This document shows positions 8,138 through 17,133 of a stretch of DNA of 47,786 nucleotides, piece by piece. The stretch is from Thiohalocapsa sp. (GTDB taxonomy: Bacteria > Pseudomonadota > Gammaproteobacteria > Chromatiales > Chromatiaceae). The notes under the pieces were generated by a model that was not told the DNA's origin, ran no database searches, and saw nothing but the letters and a program-made list of their open reading frames with translations. Positions within the stretch are counted from its first letter, which is position 1; every line of letters starts with the position of its first letter. The stretch is taken from assembly GCF_022340605.1 (NCBI RefSeq), contig NZ_JAJDNQ010000123.1, positions 1-47,786 on the forward strand, written 5' to 3'. A program made the position numbers and the translations under genes.

Positions 8138-8267
8138 GCCCGGAAACGATAGTCGTGCCAGGGGCTCTTTGCCACCATACTTGCGACGAAGCGGACGCCA
8201 GGTGGAGACCCACCGTCTGCGGGTATTTGCGACTGTTTGGCATAGACGCACTAGCAAGGACAGTTCG

Positions 8268-8921
8268 ATGTCTAATCGGCCCAGCCGACTTCTCGTTGTT
8301 GACGACCATCCAGTGGCGCGCGCCGGCTTGCGCAGCGTCATCAATGCGGAGCCCGATCTCGCCATCTGCGGCGAGGTGGAAAGCATTCGGGATGCTCTCA
8401 AGGTAGTACGCACTGAAATGCCCGATTTGGTGCTTGTCGATATCTCCTTGGAAGAGGGCGGAGGCATGGACCTCATCAGGCGTCTCAAGGTACACAACTC
8501 GGCCCTCAAGACGTTGGTATTCTCAGTGCGGGACGAAACCCTGTTCGCTGAGCGCGCGATCAACGCAGGCGCGCGCGGCTACCTGTGCAAACACGAGGGT
8601 ACCGAGCAGTTGCTGGACGCGATCCGCCAAGTGCTGGCAGGCCGCATCTATCTGAGCGAGAAGGTGGTGGAGCGTATCATCGATGGCTTTGGCAGAAAGA
8701 AGCCGGACAGCGTCTCCAGCATCGCTTTTCTGAGCGACCGCGAACTGGAGGTCTTCGACCTGATTGGCCAGGGGCTGTCCACCTCCAAGGTCGCCGAACG
8801 GCTCCACCTCAGCGTCAAGACCGTAGAGACGCACCGGGACAAGATCAAGCGAAAGCTCGGGCTCGCCAGCGGCGGAGAGCTGGTGCGCCAAGCGGTGATT
8901 TGGCACGCGGAGCAGGCGTGA
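8268..8921 (+). CDS. NarL/FixJ-type response regulator, orphan
   Basis: 217 residues from the ATG at 8268, which has AAGGA seven bases upstream; the longer frame to 8064 has no start-site support. Residues 7-122 form a receiver domain with acidic pair Asp12/Asp13, phospho-acceptor Asp58 (VLVDIS), Ser86 and Lys108. Residues 155-210 form a LuxR-type helix-turn-helix (LSDRELEVFDLIGQGLST...VAERLHLSVKTVETHRDKIKRKLGL). It should be phosphorylated by a histidine kinase and then bind DNA as a dimer. No kinase lies next to it; the only kinase in the window is the RpfC-like protein 4.5 kb away. Partner and targets are unknown. Confidence 0.9.
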   Translation: MSNRPSRLLVVDDHPVARAGLRSVINAEPDLAICGEVESIRDALKVVRTEMPDLVLVDISLEEGGGMDLIRRLKVHNSALKTLVFSVRDETLFAERAINAGARGYLCKHEGTEQLLDAIRQVLAGRIYLSEKVVERIIDGFGRKKPDSVSSIAFLSDRELEVFDLIGQGLSTSKVAERLHLSVKTVETHRDKIKRKLGLASGGELVRQAVIWHAEQA

Positions 8922-9131
8922 GGAAGGGCCGAAATACCCGGCGTTTCGCGCCGAGCAGGTCACATGACCCTGTTGCCGGAGAGACGCGCCCACTTCCAAA
9001 GCGATGGTGCGATTTCCGGGCGGGAGTCACGCTCCAAGCACCGTGGCGGCGGTTCTCTCGCCCGTTTCGCACTTGAGAAAGCGGCCGATCCGTCCCAACT
9101 AAGTTGTGGTCAGGCCTATCGGAAGGTTACC

Positions 9132-10193
9132 TTGATCATCCAAAGCTTTGTCAGCGACGAACTCCCGCAGACGCCGCATGTGCGCCTCGGTCTGTATCAA
9201 GGTTACGGTACGGCCGGCAACATGCAGGCCGTGCAGGCCAACCTGGACACGCTGAAGGCAGTGGCCGAGCGGGCCGTCGGGCACGGAGTGCACCTGCTGA
9301 GCTTCCCGGAGCTCTATCTGTCCGGCTATGACCTAACCGATGCTGCCTGCGCCCATCGGCTGGCGGAGGAGATCCGGCAACGGGGGGTAATGGATGCTGT
9401 CGCGGCATCCGCCAGGTCCAATGGCCTAGCCATCATCTGCCCTTATCCAGAGGCCGCAGACGTCGCGGGGGAGCGCCGCTACTATGACAGCATCGCCGTC
9501 TACGGGTCGGACGGCGAGTTACTGAAGAACTACCGCAAGACCCATCTCTGGGGCGGTGACGAACGCAACAACTGGTCTTTCGGCCATGTCTTCGCGGAGG
9601 AAGGCGAGGCCTACAGCGTCTTCGAAGTCAACGGTCTGCGAGTGGGGGTGCTGAACTGCTACGAGGCGGAGTTCCCCGAGCTGTGTAGAATCCTGGCGCT
9701 GAAGGGTGCGCAGCTCGTCGTGATTCCGACGGCGGCGGATGAGTGGACCTTGCTGCGCACCGGCGAATTGACCAAAACCCCCTATCCGGACGTGCAATTC
9801 CTGATCCGGGCCAATGCATACCAAAACAACCTGTTCTGCGCCTACAGCAACCGCCGCGGCACAGAGACGCTGAACGGCGAGACGGTTGGCGGCTACCTCG
9901 GCAACTCCTGCCTGGCCGATCCGCACGGTAATTTCCTCATCCCCGTCATACCGCTGCCACCGCAGCGTGATGACCAACCGGGCTCCGGCTGGAACGACCA
10001 GATGCTCCTGATCGCCGATTGCGTACCCGCCTTCTACGGTCCGACGCACCCCGAGACCAAGATCGGCGATAGCGCCGCCGCCACCCAGTACCTGAACGAC
10101 CGGCGCTGGGACCTTTATGGCACGCTCACCTCCCGCGAGCGCATCGACCAGGCCACCGGCGAAGCTGAGCCCTACCCGCAACAGCCCGAGTAA
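9132..10193 (+). CDS. Carbon-nitrogen hydrolase, nitrilase superfamily
   Basis: 353 residues. The start is taken as TTG at 9132, with GGAAGG six bases upstream; the frame is open further upstream but codes for nothing family-like. The complete nitrilase triad is visible: Glu60 in FPELYLSGYD, Lys136 in YRKTHLWG and Cys176 in LNCYEAEFPE. Such enzymes hydrolyse nitriles or amides to acids and ammonia, or work in amide transfer. The gene lies head to tail with a response regulator and convergent with an MFS transporter, so it might act on an imported substrate, but no substrate can be named. Length fits the amidase branches better than aliphatic nitrilases. Confidence 0.85.
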   Translation: MIIQSFVSDELPQTPHVRLGLYQGYGTAGNMQAVQANLDTLKAVAERAVGHGVHLLSFPELYLSGYDLTDAACAHRLAEEIRQRGVMDAVAASARSNGLAIICPYPEAADVAGERRYYDSIAVYGSDGELLKNYRKTHLWGGDERNNWSFGHVFAEEGEAYSVFEVNGLRVGVLNCYEAEFPELCRILALKGAQLVVIPTAADEWTLLRTGELTKTPYPDVQFLIRANAYQNNLFCAYSNRRGTETLNGETVGGYLGNSCLADPHGNFLIPVIPLPPQRDDQPGSGWNDQMLLIADCVPAFYGPTHPETKIGDSAAATQYLNDRRWDLYGTLTSRERIDQATGEAEPYPQQPE

Positions 10194-10429
10194 GCGTCCA
10201 CACAAACGCATCCCCTCAGCCGGTACACCCGAGCGATTCCCCGTGCGAAGACCCGGCAAAGAGACGCGACGGGGTGATGATCCGCGAAGGATCTCGACGC
10301 GCTGCTGATGCCCGCCGGCCTGCCGCGCCACGGTCCAGGCGTCGCTGAAAGGCCGGCATTCCGAGCCCGGCGCGGTTCGATCATCGAGTGCCGGTCCACC
10401 AAGGCGAGCCGCCGCCCAAACGCACGGCC

Positions 10430-11974
10430 TCAGCGTGCCTGGGCTCGCTCACCCGAGATCGCATCGTCGCGCTGTACCGTGCTCGCGCGGGTCTGTACAG
10501 CGCTGGCATGCCCGACGGTCTCCAGATTCACGCCGCTGGTTTCTATTCGCCACATCCAGGTAACGAATGCGCCGAGGAGAGAAGTTCCGACGAGGATGGC
10601 CAACAGATATTGGGTGCCGATGGCGGCCAGCAGGATGGGGAACAGGAAGGCCGTCGCGACCGCGCCGAGCTTGGCGAAAGACGCGGCAAAGCCCGCGCCC
10701 TTTGCCCGGAGGCGGGTCGGAAAGACCTCTCCGGCCAGCAGGTAGGTCTGGGCATTCGGCCCCAGGTTGGTCATGAAGTTGAACAGCATGAAGCCGCAAA
10801 AGAGCGTCACGGTCTGGAACTGGCCGGTCATGTTCATGGACAGGGCGGCCAGCGCGAGCCCCAGCGCGCAACCGAGGAAGCCGAGGATCTGCAATCGGAT
10901 GCGTCCGGCACGGTCCACCAGCAGGACGGCCGCGATGATACCGATGATCAGCAGCACATCGAGCATCGCGGCGCCCTTCGCGGCGATCATATCGTTGAGC
11001 ACCAGACCGGCGACGTTAAGCGGATGGTCATCCTGCGCGCCGACGGTAGCGGCCAGAATAGTGGGGGTAAAGATGCCGATGCCATAGGTCCCGAGATCTT
11101 GCAGAAACCAAGGGACCGAAGCCAGCAGCGTCGCCCGACGATGCTGTTTGGTGAACAGCATCCCCAGGTGCCCGCTGGGAACCTTGCGCGCGCCGCCCGC
11201 GCCCGTGGCGTACGGATCAACCAGCCGAACCCCCGTGGGATAAGGGGGCCGGCGGTCGAGGAGCCGAAGCAGCTCGCTGCCCGCATCGGCGAGGCGTCCT
11301 CTTGTCACGAGCCAGTGGGCGGACTCCGTCACGTAGAATCGCCCGGCGACGACGAGCAACGCGGGGACGATGGCGGTCGCATACATCCACCGCCACGCCC
11401 CGATGTCAGGGCGCGCGTACAGCACCAGAAAGCCGACGAAGGTGCCCACGAGCGCACCGACGGCCTGGAAGCCGAATGCGCCCAGCACCAGCCGTCCCCG
11501 CACGCGACTCGGGATACTCTCCGAGATCATGACGTGAGCCGTCGGGTAGTCGCAGCCCAAGGCAACCCCCATGCCGAATAGGAAGAAAACCAACAGCGGC
11601 AGGCTGGGGCTGACGGTCAGCAAGCACAGAAACAGGGCGAAGAGCATCATCTCGGCGATGAACATGGGCTTGCGCCCGAACACGTCCCCAAGCCCGCCGA
11701 GCGCGGTGGCACCGACCAAAATGCCAAACAGGGGGGCCGCTCCGACCAACCCCTTGTCTGCGGCGCCTAACCCGAATTCCTGCACGATCAACGGCAAGGC
11801 CACCCCGGTCATGAAGACCACCAAGCCCTCGAAGAACTTGCCCGCGGTGGCAAGACCGAGAATGCGCCACTGCATGGGGGTCAGCGGCGCGCCACTGACC
11901 GAAGTCCCGTCTACCCACTGAGGACGCTCATCGATATAACTTTGTACCGACTGTGCCGATCGCTGCTCGCTCAC
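10430..11974 (-). CDS. MFS transporter, sugar/aromatic acid-porter type
   Basis: 514 residues from the GTG at 11974, which is preceded by GGGAGGA at 4-5 bases; the upstream extension is Arg-rich and not protein-like. About twelve membrane segments are visible, with the MFS signature GGLGDVFGRKPMFI between TM2 and TM3 and a related SRVRGRLVLGAFGFQAVG in the fourth to fifth helices. A soluble loop of about 70 residues (TRGRLADAGSELLRLL onward) splits the two halves. It likely imports a small organic solute by proton symport across the inner membrane. Substrate unknown. It converges with the nitrilase gene 236 bases away. Confidence 0.85.
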   Translation of the reverse strand: MSEQRSAQSVQSYIDERPQWVDGTSVSGAPLTPMQWRILGLATAGKFFEGLVVFMTGVALPLIVQEFGLGAADKGLVGAAPLFGILVGATALGGLGDVFGRKPMFIAEMMLFALFLCLLTVSPSLPLLVFFLFGMGVALGCDYPTAHVMISESIPSRVRGRLVLGAFGFQAVGALVGTFVGFLVLYARPDIGAWRWMYATAIVPALLVVAGRFYVTESAHWLVTRGRLADAGSELLRLLDRRPPYPTGVRLVDPYATGAGGARKVPSGHLGMLFTKQHRRATLLASVPWFLQDLGTYGIGIFTPTILAATVGAQDDHPLNVAGLVLNDMIAAKGAAMLDVLLIIGIIAAVLLVDRAGRIRLQILGFLGCALGLALAALSMNMTGQFQTVTLFCGFMLFNFMTNLGPNAQTYLLAGEVFPTRLRAKGAGFAASFAKLGAVATAFLFPILLAAIGTQYLLAILVGTSLLGAFVTWMWRIETSGVNLETVGHASAVQTRASTVQRDDAISGERAQAR

Positions 11975-12305
11975 GAGTTCCTCCCAAGCCGCCAATGAAC
12001 GCGTATGAGGATAGCGGGACTCTATATCACCTCCATGACCACGCGTTGAGCCGCTCGGGCCACGGGTGCCAATTCGGGGACGCGCCGTGCGTGCGAGGGG
12101 AAAAACGACGCCCGGACACCGGGGCCGCGCCTGATGCGGCCTTGGTATCCCGGAGTGCGTGATGCGCGCCGGTTGCAGCAACGGCTACAGCGCGCGAGTC
12201 GCCGGCTCGGTGTGGCGGCAGAAAGGCGTTGATCCCGATTCACACTGCAAGCGCAGCGAGATGGATAAGGCCGCGGGCCGGCCGGCCCGCGGCGGCGGGC
12301 TGAGG
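11975..12305. other. Intergenic stretch between prk and MFS gene
   Basis: No gene is supported. It carries the leader of the MFS gene and, next to the prk stop codon, the perfect palindrome at 12271-12292. Confidence 0.4.
12271..12292 (-). terminator. GC-rich perfect palindrome after prk
   Basis: 22 bases reading the same on both strands (CCGCGGGCCGG and its complement), 14 bases past the prk stop. No U-run follows, so it could be a weak terminator or an mRNA-end stabiliser. Confidence 0.45.
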
Positions 12306-13196
12306 TCAGACGTGCCGCGCGTCCATCATGCGTTCGATGATGGGCTGCAGGATGACCTCCATCGCGAAGCCCATCTTGCCGCCGGGCACCACCATGGTGT
12401 TGCGCCGCGACATGAAGGAGTCGTGGATCATGCTGAGCAGGTACTGGAAGTCCACCTGCAGCTTCTCCGGCTCCTTGAAGCGGATGATAACGAAGCTCTC
12501 GTCCGGTGTCGGGATGTCGCGGGCGATGAACGGGTTGGAGGTGTCCACCGTCGACACGCGCTGGAAATTGATGTCGGTGAGCGAGAACTGCGGCGTGATG
12601 TGACGGATGTAGTCCGGCATCCGGCGCATGATGGTATCGACGATGGCTTCGGCAGAGTAGCCGCGCTCAGCATTGTCGCGGTGGATCTTCTGTATCCACT
12701 CGAGGTTGACGATGGGCACCACGCCGACGCCGAGGTCCACGTGCTTGGCAACATCGACGTCGTCCGTCACCACCAGGCCGTGCAGGCCCTCGTAGAACAG
12801 CAGATCGGTGCCTTCCGGCACGTCTTCCCAAGGCGTGAACTGGCCGGGATCGAGGTTGGTGCCGAGGCGCGCGTTGTGGTTATCCGCCTCTTCCTGGCTA
12901 TGGATGTAGTAGCGCTTCTTGCCGGTACCGGACTCGCCGTAGGTGGCGAACAACTCCGAGAGCAGGTCGAAGCGGTTGGCCTCCGGGCCGAAGTGGCTCA
13001 GATTGCGGTGCTCCTCGGCGGCACGCGCCATCTCCGTCTTCATTTCCTGGCGGTCGTAGGCGTGGAAGCTGTCGCCCTCGATGACGGCGGCGTTGATGCC
13101 GTCGCGGTAGAAGATGTGCTCGAAGGCGCGCTTGACCGTGGTCGTGCCGGCACCGGAGGAACCGGTGACGGCAACGACTGGATGCTTCTTGGACAT
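12306..13196 (-). CDS. prk: Phosphoribulokinase
   Basis: Phosphorylates ribulose 5-phosphate with ATP to ribulose 1,5-bisphosphate, the CO2 acceptor of the Calvin cycle, in the cytoplasm. 296 residues, the usual length of the bacterial octameric type. Visible features: P-loop VTGSSGAGTTTVKRAF (residues 9-24), IEGDSFHAYDR (39-49), a long HSQEEADNHNARLGTN segment, and LLFYEGLHGLV, which contains the conserved Glu of the Walker B region. ATG at 13196. The nearest upstream gene is the divergent RpfC-like kinase 249 bases away, whose shared leader may hold both promoters. RuBisCO is not in the window. Assignment is certain at family level. Confidence 0.97.
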   Translation of the reverse strand: MSKKHPVVAVTGSSGAGTTTVKRAFEHIFYRDGINAAVIEGDSFHAYDRQEMKTEMARAAEEHRNLSHFGPEANRFDLLSELFATYGESGTGKKRYYIHSQEEADNHNARLGTNLDPGQFTPWEDVPEGTDLLFYEGLHGLVVTDDVDVAKHVDLGVGVVPIVNLEWIQKIHRDNAERGYSAEAIVDTIMRRMPDYIRHITPQFSLTDINFQRVSTVDTSNPFIARDIPTPDESFVIIRFKEPEKLQVDFQYLLSMIHDSFMSRRNTMVVPGGKMGFAMEVILQPIIERMMDARHV

Positions 13197-13445
13197 AATG
13201 AACTCCCCGTCTTATATGACTTCGGCGCCGGAACGCGTTGGCGGGCCGGCCTGCGGGCCGGCCTGCAGGCAGGCGCTGCGACAGGCGCGGGGCAGCGGGA
13301 CCCGTCATCGGGAGCCCCCGGCCACCGTCGGAACGCCGGAAAGATGCAGATCTTCTAATATATCACGCCTTTAACACCTCAGGACGCTGCGGGAATGCGG
13401 CGTGCCTCAGCCAGCTAGCGCGCCGCAGCCGCAAGGTCATCTGCC

Positions 13446-15602
13446 ATGTTCCCCGTCAGCCGCATTCCGTCCGGGTTGCGCGGTAACCCGGAGTTCCAGT
13501 CCGCCGTGGTCCGCATCGGGATCTGGGCCTTCGGCCTGGTCTACATCGGCACCGCGACCCTGATCGGCATGTTCCACGTCAACTATCTGGCGTTCGTGAC
13601 ACTGTTCGCGGGCTACCTCGTGCTCAACGTCGCGATCCTATTCAGCGTGCTGGTGCGGGCGCAGTGGAACGCCCGGCGCTACACCTCGCAGTTCTTCGAC
13701 ATCCTCGCCGTCAGCCTCGCCATCTATCTCACCGGCGACCCCGGGAGCCCCTTCTATCTGATCTACATCTGGATCTTCATCTCGGCGGGCACGCGCTACG
13801 GCCGCACGCACCTCGCCGTTGCCGCCTCGGCGGCGGTGGCGTCCTACAACATCGTGCTGGCGGTGCTGGGCTCCTGGGCCAGCGACCCCATGGACGCGGC
13901 GTTTCACGTATTGGTGCTGGTGCTGCTGCCGCTGTATCAGGACTCACTGCTCGTGAAGCTGCGCGAGGCGCGGCGCGCTGCGGAGCAGGCGAACCAGGCC
14001 AAGAGCGACTTCCTGGCCAACATGACCCACGAGCTGCGCACGCCGCTCACGGGTGTGCTCGGCATGGCCAACCTGCTGCGCACCACCGAGCTGGACACCC
14101 AGCAGCGGGAGTATCTCAACGCCATCACCAGCTCGGCAAACACGCTCCAGGCGCTCATCGGCGACATCCTGGACCTGTCCAAGATCGACGCAAAGAAGCT
14201 GCAACTGGAGCAAAACCCCTTCGACCTCCGCGATCCGGTGCGCGAGGTCTGCGACGTGCTGCATGCCCACGCCCTGGCCAAGGGGCTCGACCTGGTCTGC
14301 GACGTGACGCCCGATCTGCCGCTGCGGGTGGTGGGCGATGCGCTACGGGTGCGCCAGATTCTGTTCAACCTCATCGGCAACGCGGTCAAGTTCACCGAGT
14401 GCGGCCAGGTGGTGGTGCGCACCAAGGTCGACGAGGCGGCGCCGGATGACTCGCGCATCGGCGTGGCGCTGGAGGTGGAAGACACTGGCATCGGCATCGC
14501 GCCCGACAAGCTCGAGAGCATCTTCGAGAGCTTCCGTCAGGCAGACGACTCCACCACCAGGCGCTACGGCGGCACCGGCCTCGGCACCACCATTGCTCGC
14601 GACCTGATCCGCATCATGGACGGCCGCATCGGCGTGGAAAGTGAGCTCGGCCGTGGCACCCGCTTCCGGGTCTGGCTGCCGTTGCTCGGGCGGGACTACC
14701 CGATAACGCCGGCACCGCCGCAGCCTCACTTCGACGGCGTGCGCGTCCTCATCTACGAGGGCAACGCCGTCCAGCGCGACATCATCCACGCCACCTGCCG
14801 GGCACTCGGCATGCGCTGCTTTGCCGAGAACGACATCGGCCGGCTGGGCACCGTCATCCGGCGCGCCGGCGGCATCGATCTGCTAATCATCGGTGACAGT
14901 CCGGAGCCCATCGACCTGCCCGCATTGCTGACCACCTTCCGGCGTCTGCTGCACGCGCAAGTGCCCTACCTGCTGCTCATCTACGGCCAGCGGCGCGGCG
15001 AGCTGCGCGAGTACTGCCGCCATTGCCTCACCAAGCCGTTCCTGCGCGAGGAACTGATGGACGCCCTGAACCGGATTTTGGCGCGGGGCGATGCCCGATC
15101 CTACGAAGACACCACCGCGGCCGCCCCCGCGCCGCCGGCGCCGGCACCGCCGCCCCGCTCACCTGCTGCCGTCACCACCAAGGCCGCCCCCGCGCCGCGC
15201 GCCGAGGCGGAGCCCGACGCGAACGCGCCGCGCGTGCTGGTGGCCGAGGACAATGCGATTGCCGCCACCGTGATCCGCACCCTGCTGGCGCAGCAGGGTG
15301 CCGCGGTGACGCTCGTCTCCGACGGCGAAGCAGCACTCGAAGCCGCGCGGCGGGCGGACTTCCACCTCGCCTTCGTCGACCTGCGCATGCCGAAAATCGA
15401 CGGCATCGATTTCACCCGGCGGGTGCGTACGATGGAGCAAGGCAGCCGGCGGCTGCCGATCATTGCGCTCACCGCCAACGCCGCCGAGGATGTCAGAGAC
15501 CGCTGCCTGGAGGCGGGCATGGACGCCTTCCTGACCAAGCCCGTCAACACGGAGGCACTGAAGGCGATGGTGGCCAAGTACACGCCCAAGCCGGCAGCCT
15601 GA
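13446..15602 (+). CDS. RpfC-like hybrid sensor histidine kinase without HPt domain
   Basis: 718 residues. Residues 24-170 hold about five or six membrane segments, arranged as in RpfC, the sensor of diffusible fatty-acid signals. A kinase core follows: His195 in MTHELRTP, N-box with Asn312 (GNAVKFT), DTGIG (346-350) and GGTGLGTTIA. Residues 431-545 look like a degenerate receiver without a clear phospho-acceptor. A Pro/Ala linker (555-590) leads to a complete receiver with Asp645 (FVDLRMP) and Lys698. RpfC normally ends in a histidine phosphotransfer domain, which is absent here, and no rpfF or rpfG is nearby. It may signal to an unlinked HPt protein. Ligand unknown. Confidence 0.88.
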   Translation: MFPVSRIPSGLRGNPEFQSAVVRIGIWAFGLVYIGTATLIGMFHVNYLAFVTLFAGYLVLNVAILFSVLVRAQWNARRYTSQFFDILAVSLAIYLTGDPGSPFYLIYIWIFISAGTRYGRTHLAVAASAAVASYNIVLAVLGSWASDPMDAAFHVLVLVLLPLYQDSLLVKLREARRAAEQANQAKSDFLANMTHELRTPLTGVLGMANLLRTTELDTQQREYLNAITSSANTLQALIGDILDLSKIDAKKLQLEQNPFDLRDPVREVCDVLHAHALAKGLDLVCDVTPDLPLRVVGDALRVRQILFNLIGNAVKFTECGQVVVRTKVDEAAPDDSRIGVALEVEDTGIGIAPDKLESIFESFRQADDSTTRRYGGTGLGTTIARDLIRIMDGRIGVESELGRGTRFRVWLPLLGRDYPITPAPPQPHFDGVRVLIYEGNAVQRDIIHATCRALGMRCFAENDIGRLGTVIRRAGGIDLLIIGDSPEPIDLPALLTTFRRLLHAQVPYLLLIYGQRRGELREYCRHCLTKPFLREELMDALNRILARGDARSYEDTTAAAPAPPAPAPPPRSPAAVTTKAAPAPRAEAEPDANAPRVLVAEDNAIAATVIRTLLAQQGAAVTLVSDGEAALEAARRADFHLAFVDLRMPKIDGIDFTRRVRTMEQGSRRLPIIALTANAAEDVRDRCLEAGMDAFLTKPVNTEALKAMVAKYTPKPAA

Positions 15603-15634
15603 AGCCGGCCGCCCAGACCGGTCGCCTCCGCCCC

Positions 15635-15663
15635 CGGATTGGCCTCTTCGCTCAGCCAATCCG
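15635..15663. terminator. Hairpin between convergent genes
   Basis: CGGATTGGC (15635-15643) pairs perfectly with GCCAATCCG (15655-15663) around an 11-base loop. It sits between the 3' ends of the sensor kinase and the rnf operon and could act on both strands. No U-run. Confidence 0.4.
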
Positions 15664-15702
15664 CCTTCCGGGCAGCCAGGTCCGCGGACGCTCAGGCGGC
15701 GA

Positions 15703-16044
15703 TCAATCGCTTTCTTGCGCCGACGCCGCCTGCGGCTTGATGGTGACGCCACGCTGACGCAGTTGCTCGACCACCCGTCGGGCATTGGCATTGCCCTGCT
15801 GCGCCAGCCGCGCGAGGTCCGAGGCGATGCCGTCGAGCTGCACCCGCAGCGCCCGCGACTCCGCCATGGCCTTCTCCTGACCGGCCCGGACCCGTTTCAG
15901 GCTGCCGTGATCGCTCACGAGCTGCGTGGCCTGGAACACCAGCAGGGCAATCATGGCCAGTGCCAGCAGCAGCACCGGCCCAAAGGCGCCGCGGCCCGGC
16001 ATGCTCCGCGCATCGGACGCGCCGTCGGCTTGCATGGTGCTCAT
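15703..16044 (-). CDS. Small single-pass membrane protein B, last gene of rnf operon
   Basis: 113 residues from the ATG at 16044. This overlaps the stop codon of the preceding gene as ATGA, so translation is coupled, and the longer frame is an Arg-rich shadow. A Gly/Ser-rich N-terminus is followed by one membrane helix (FGPVLLLALAMIALLVFQAT, about 21-40), then a charged helix likely to form a coiled coil (LKRVRAGQEKAMAESRALRV) and a tail ending VVEQLRQRGVTIKP. The tail aligns with that of the upstream gene (LARLAQQGNANARRVVEQL versus LATLAVKTGDDALEALLNK), so the two look like tandem duplicates. I know no named family. A role in assembly or regulation of the Rnf complex is inferred only from position. 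Confidence 0.75.
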   Translation of the reverse strand: MSTMQADGASDARSMPGRGAFGPVLLLALAMIALLVFQATQLVSDHGSLKRVRAGQEKAMAESRALRVQLDGIASDLARLAQQGNANARRVVEQLRQRGVTIKPQAASAQESD

Positions 16045-16373
16045 TGCCTGCCTCCGAGCTGATCTCCGGCGGGGGCGGCGTCCGCGGACGCTCGCACCGT
16101 AATGTCGACGCCGTGCTTGTTCAGCAAGGCCTCGAGCGCGTCGTCGCCGGTTTTCACCGCCAGGGTCGCAAGGCTCTGCGCCAGTTGCTTGTTGAAGCGC
16201 CCGAGCTGCACGCTCTGATCGATGTATTGCCGGCGCTCTGTCACGTCCACCCGCAGCGCCTTGTTGGAGAGCGCGGTGGCGATATTGACGCACACCAGCA
16301 CCAGCGCGATGACGCCGAGTGCGATGAGCAGCCAGTACTGGGCGTCACTGAGCCCGGAAGGTTTGGATGCCAT
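16041..16373 (-). CDS. Small single-pass membrane protein A, in rnf operon
   Basis: 110 residues, ATG at 16373, 46 bases after the rnfE stop codon and on the same strand. Residues 13-36 (YWLLIALGVIALVLVCVNIA) form one membrane helix, followed by a helical region with heptad-like spacing (RRQYIDQSVQLGRFNKQLAQ) and the end EALLNKHGVDITVRAS. It is similar in layout and tail to the following gene (113 residues). Neither resembles the known extra rnf operon product RnfH. Both probably expose their helical part on one face of the inner membrane, where they could form a heterodimer. Function unknown. Confidence 0.75.
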   Translation of the reverse strand: MASKPSGLSDAQYWLLIALGVIALVLVCVNIATALSNKALRVDVTERRQYIDQSVQLGRFNKQLAQSLATLAVKTGDDALEALLNKHGVDITVRASADAAPAGDQLGGRQ

Positions 16374-16419
16374 GACGGGATGCTTCCGGTTGTATGCAGC
16401 CGCTCGCGGCCCGGGGGTG

Positions 16420-17133
16420 CTACTGCGTCGCGGGCTCGGCGGCGCCCGCCGCCATGGCCGGCTCTACCACGCTCACGCGCGCCGCCCTGAGCCGCTTCAG
16501 GCGCTTGTCGATGACGTTCTTGAGCGCGATCAGCATGCCGAGCGCGATGAAGGCCCCGGGTGGCAGGATGGCGAGCAGCGCGCCCTGGAACTTGTCGCCA
16601 AGCTCAAGTCCGAAGCCGCGGGCGCCCTCGCCCAGCAGCAGGTGAGCCTGGTAGAAGAGCGTCCCCTGCCCCAGGAATTCGCGGATGCCGCCCAGCACCG
16701 TCAGCACCAGCGTAAAGCCGATGCCCATGGCGAGACCGTCGAGAATGGCCTGGTCCAGCCGTGCCTTGGACGCGAACGCCTCCGCGCGGCCGATGATGGC
16801 ACAGTTGGTGACGATAAGCGGGATGAAGAGCCCGAGCACCAGGTAGAGCTCGTAGAACACCGCCTGCATCGTGAGTTCCACCGCCGTCACGAAGGACGCG
16901 ATCACCAGCACGAACACCGGCAGTCGCACCTCCGGCCGCACGAGGTTGCGAATCAGCGAGATGGTGCCGTTGGAGAGCACCAGCACCGTAGTGGTGGCGA
17001 GCCCCATGCCGAGACCGTTCGTGGCCGTGGTGGTCGTCGCCAGCATCGGGCAGAGCCCGAGCATGGCCACCAGCGCCTGGTTATTGCTCCACAGGCCGTC
17101 ACCGATGATGCTGCCATAACTCTTCGCGGCCAT
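16420..17133 (-). CDS. rnfE: Rnf electron transport complex subunit E
   Basis: 237 residues with six membrane segments typical of RnfE/RsxE and NqrD. Characteristic stretches are [20 protein letters not shown] near the start (Cys28 in the first half, matching the membrane iron-sulfur ligand region) and [15 protein letters not shown] (Cys in the second half). RnfE and RnfA form a pseudo-symmetric pair in the inner membrane that is reported to hold a [2Fe-2S] centre and pass electrons across. The start codon overlaps the rnfG stop by one base (TGATG). The C-terminal 25 residues are Ala-rich and variable. Confidence 0.96.
   Translation of the reverse strand: MAAKSYGSIIGDGLWSNNQALVAMLGLCPMLATTTTATNGLGMGLATTTVLVLSNGTISLIRNLVRPEVRLPVFVLVIASFVTAVELTMQAVFYELYLVLGLFIPLIVTNCAIIGRAEAFASKARLDQAILDGLAMGIGFTLVLTVLGGIREFLGQGTLFYQAHLLLGEGARGFGLELGDKFQGALLAILPPGAFIALGMLIALKNVIDKRLKRLRAARVSVVEPAMAAGAAEPATQ

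Noticed and set aside
12159-13358. A 399-codon plus-strand ORF antisense to phosphoribulokinase
   Set aside because: Shadow of prk with no recognisable domain.
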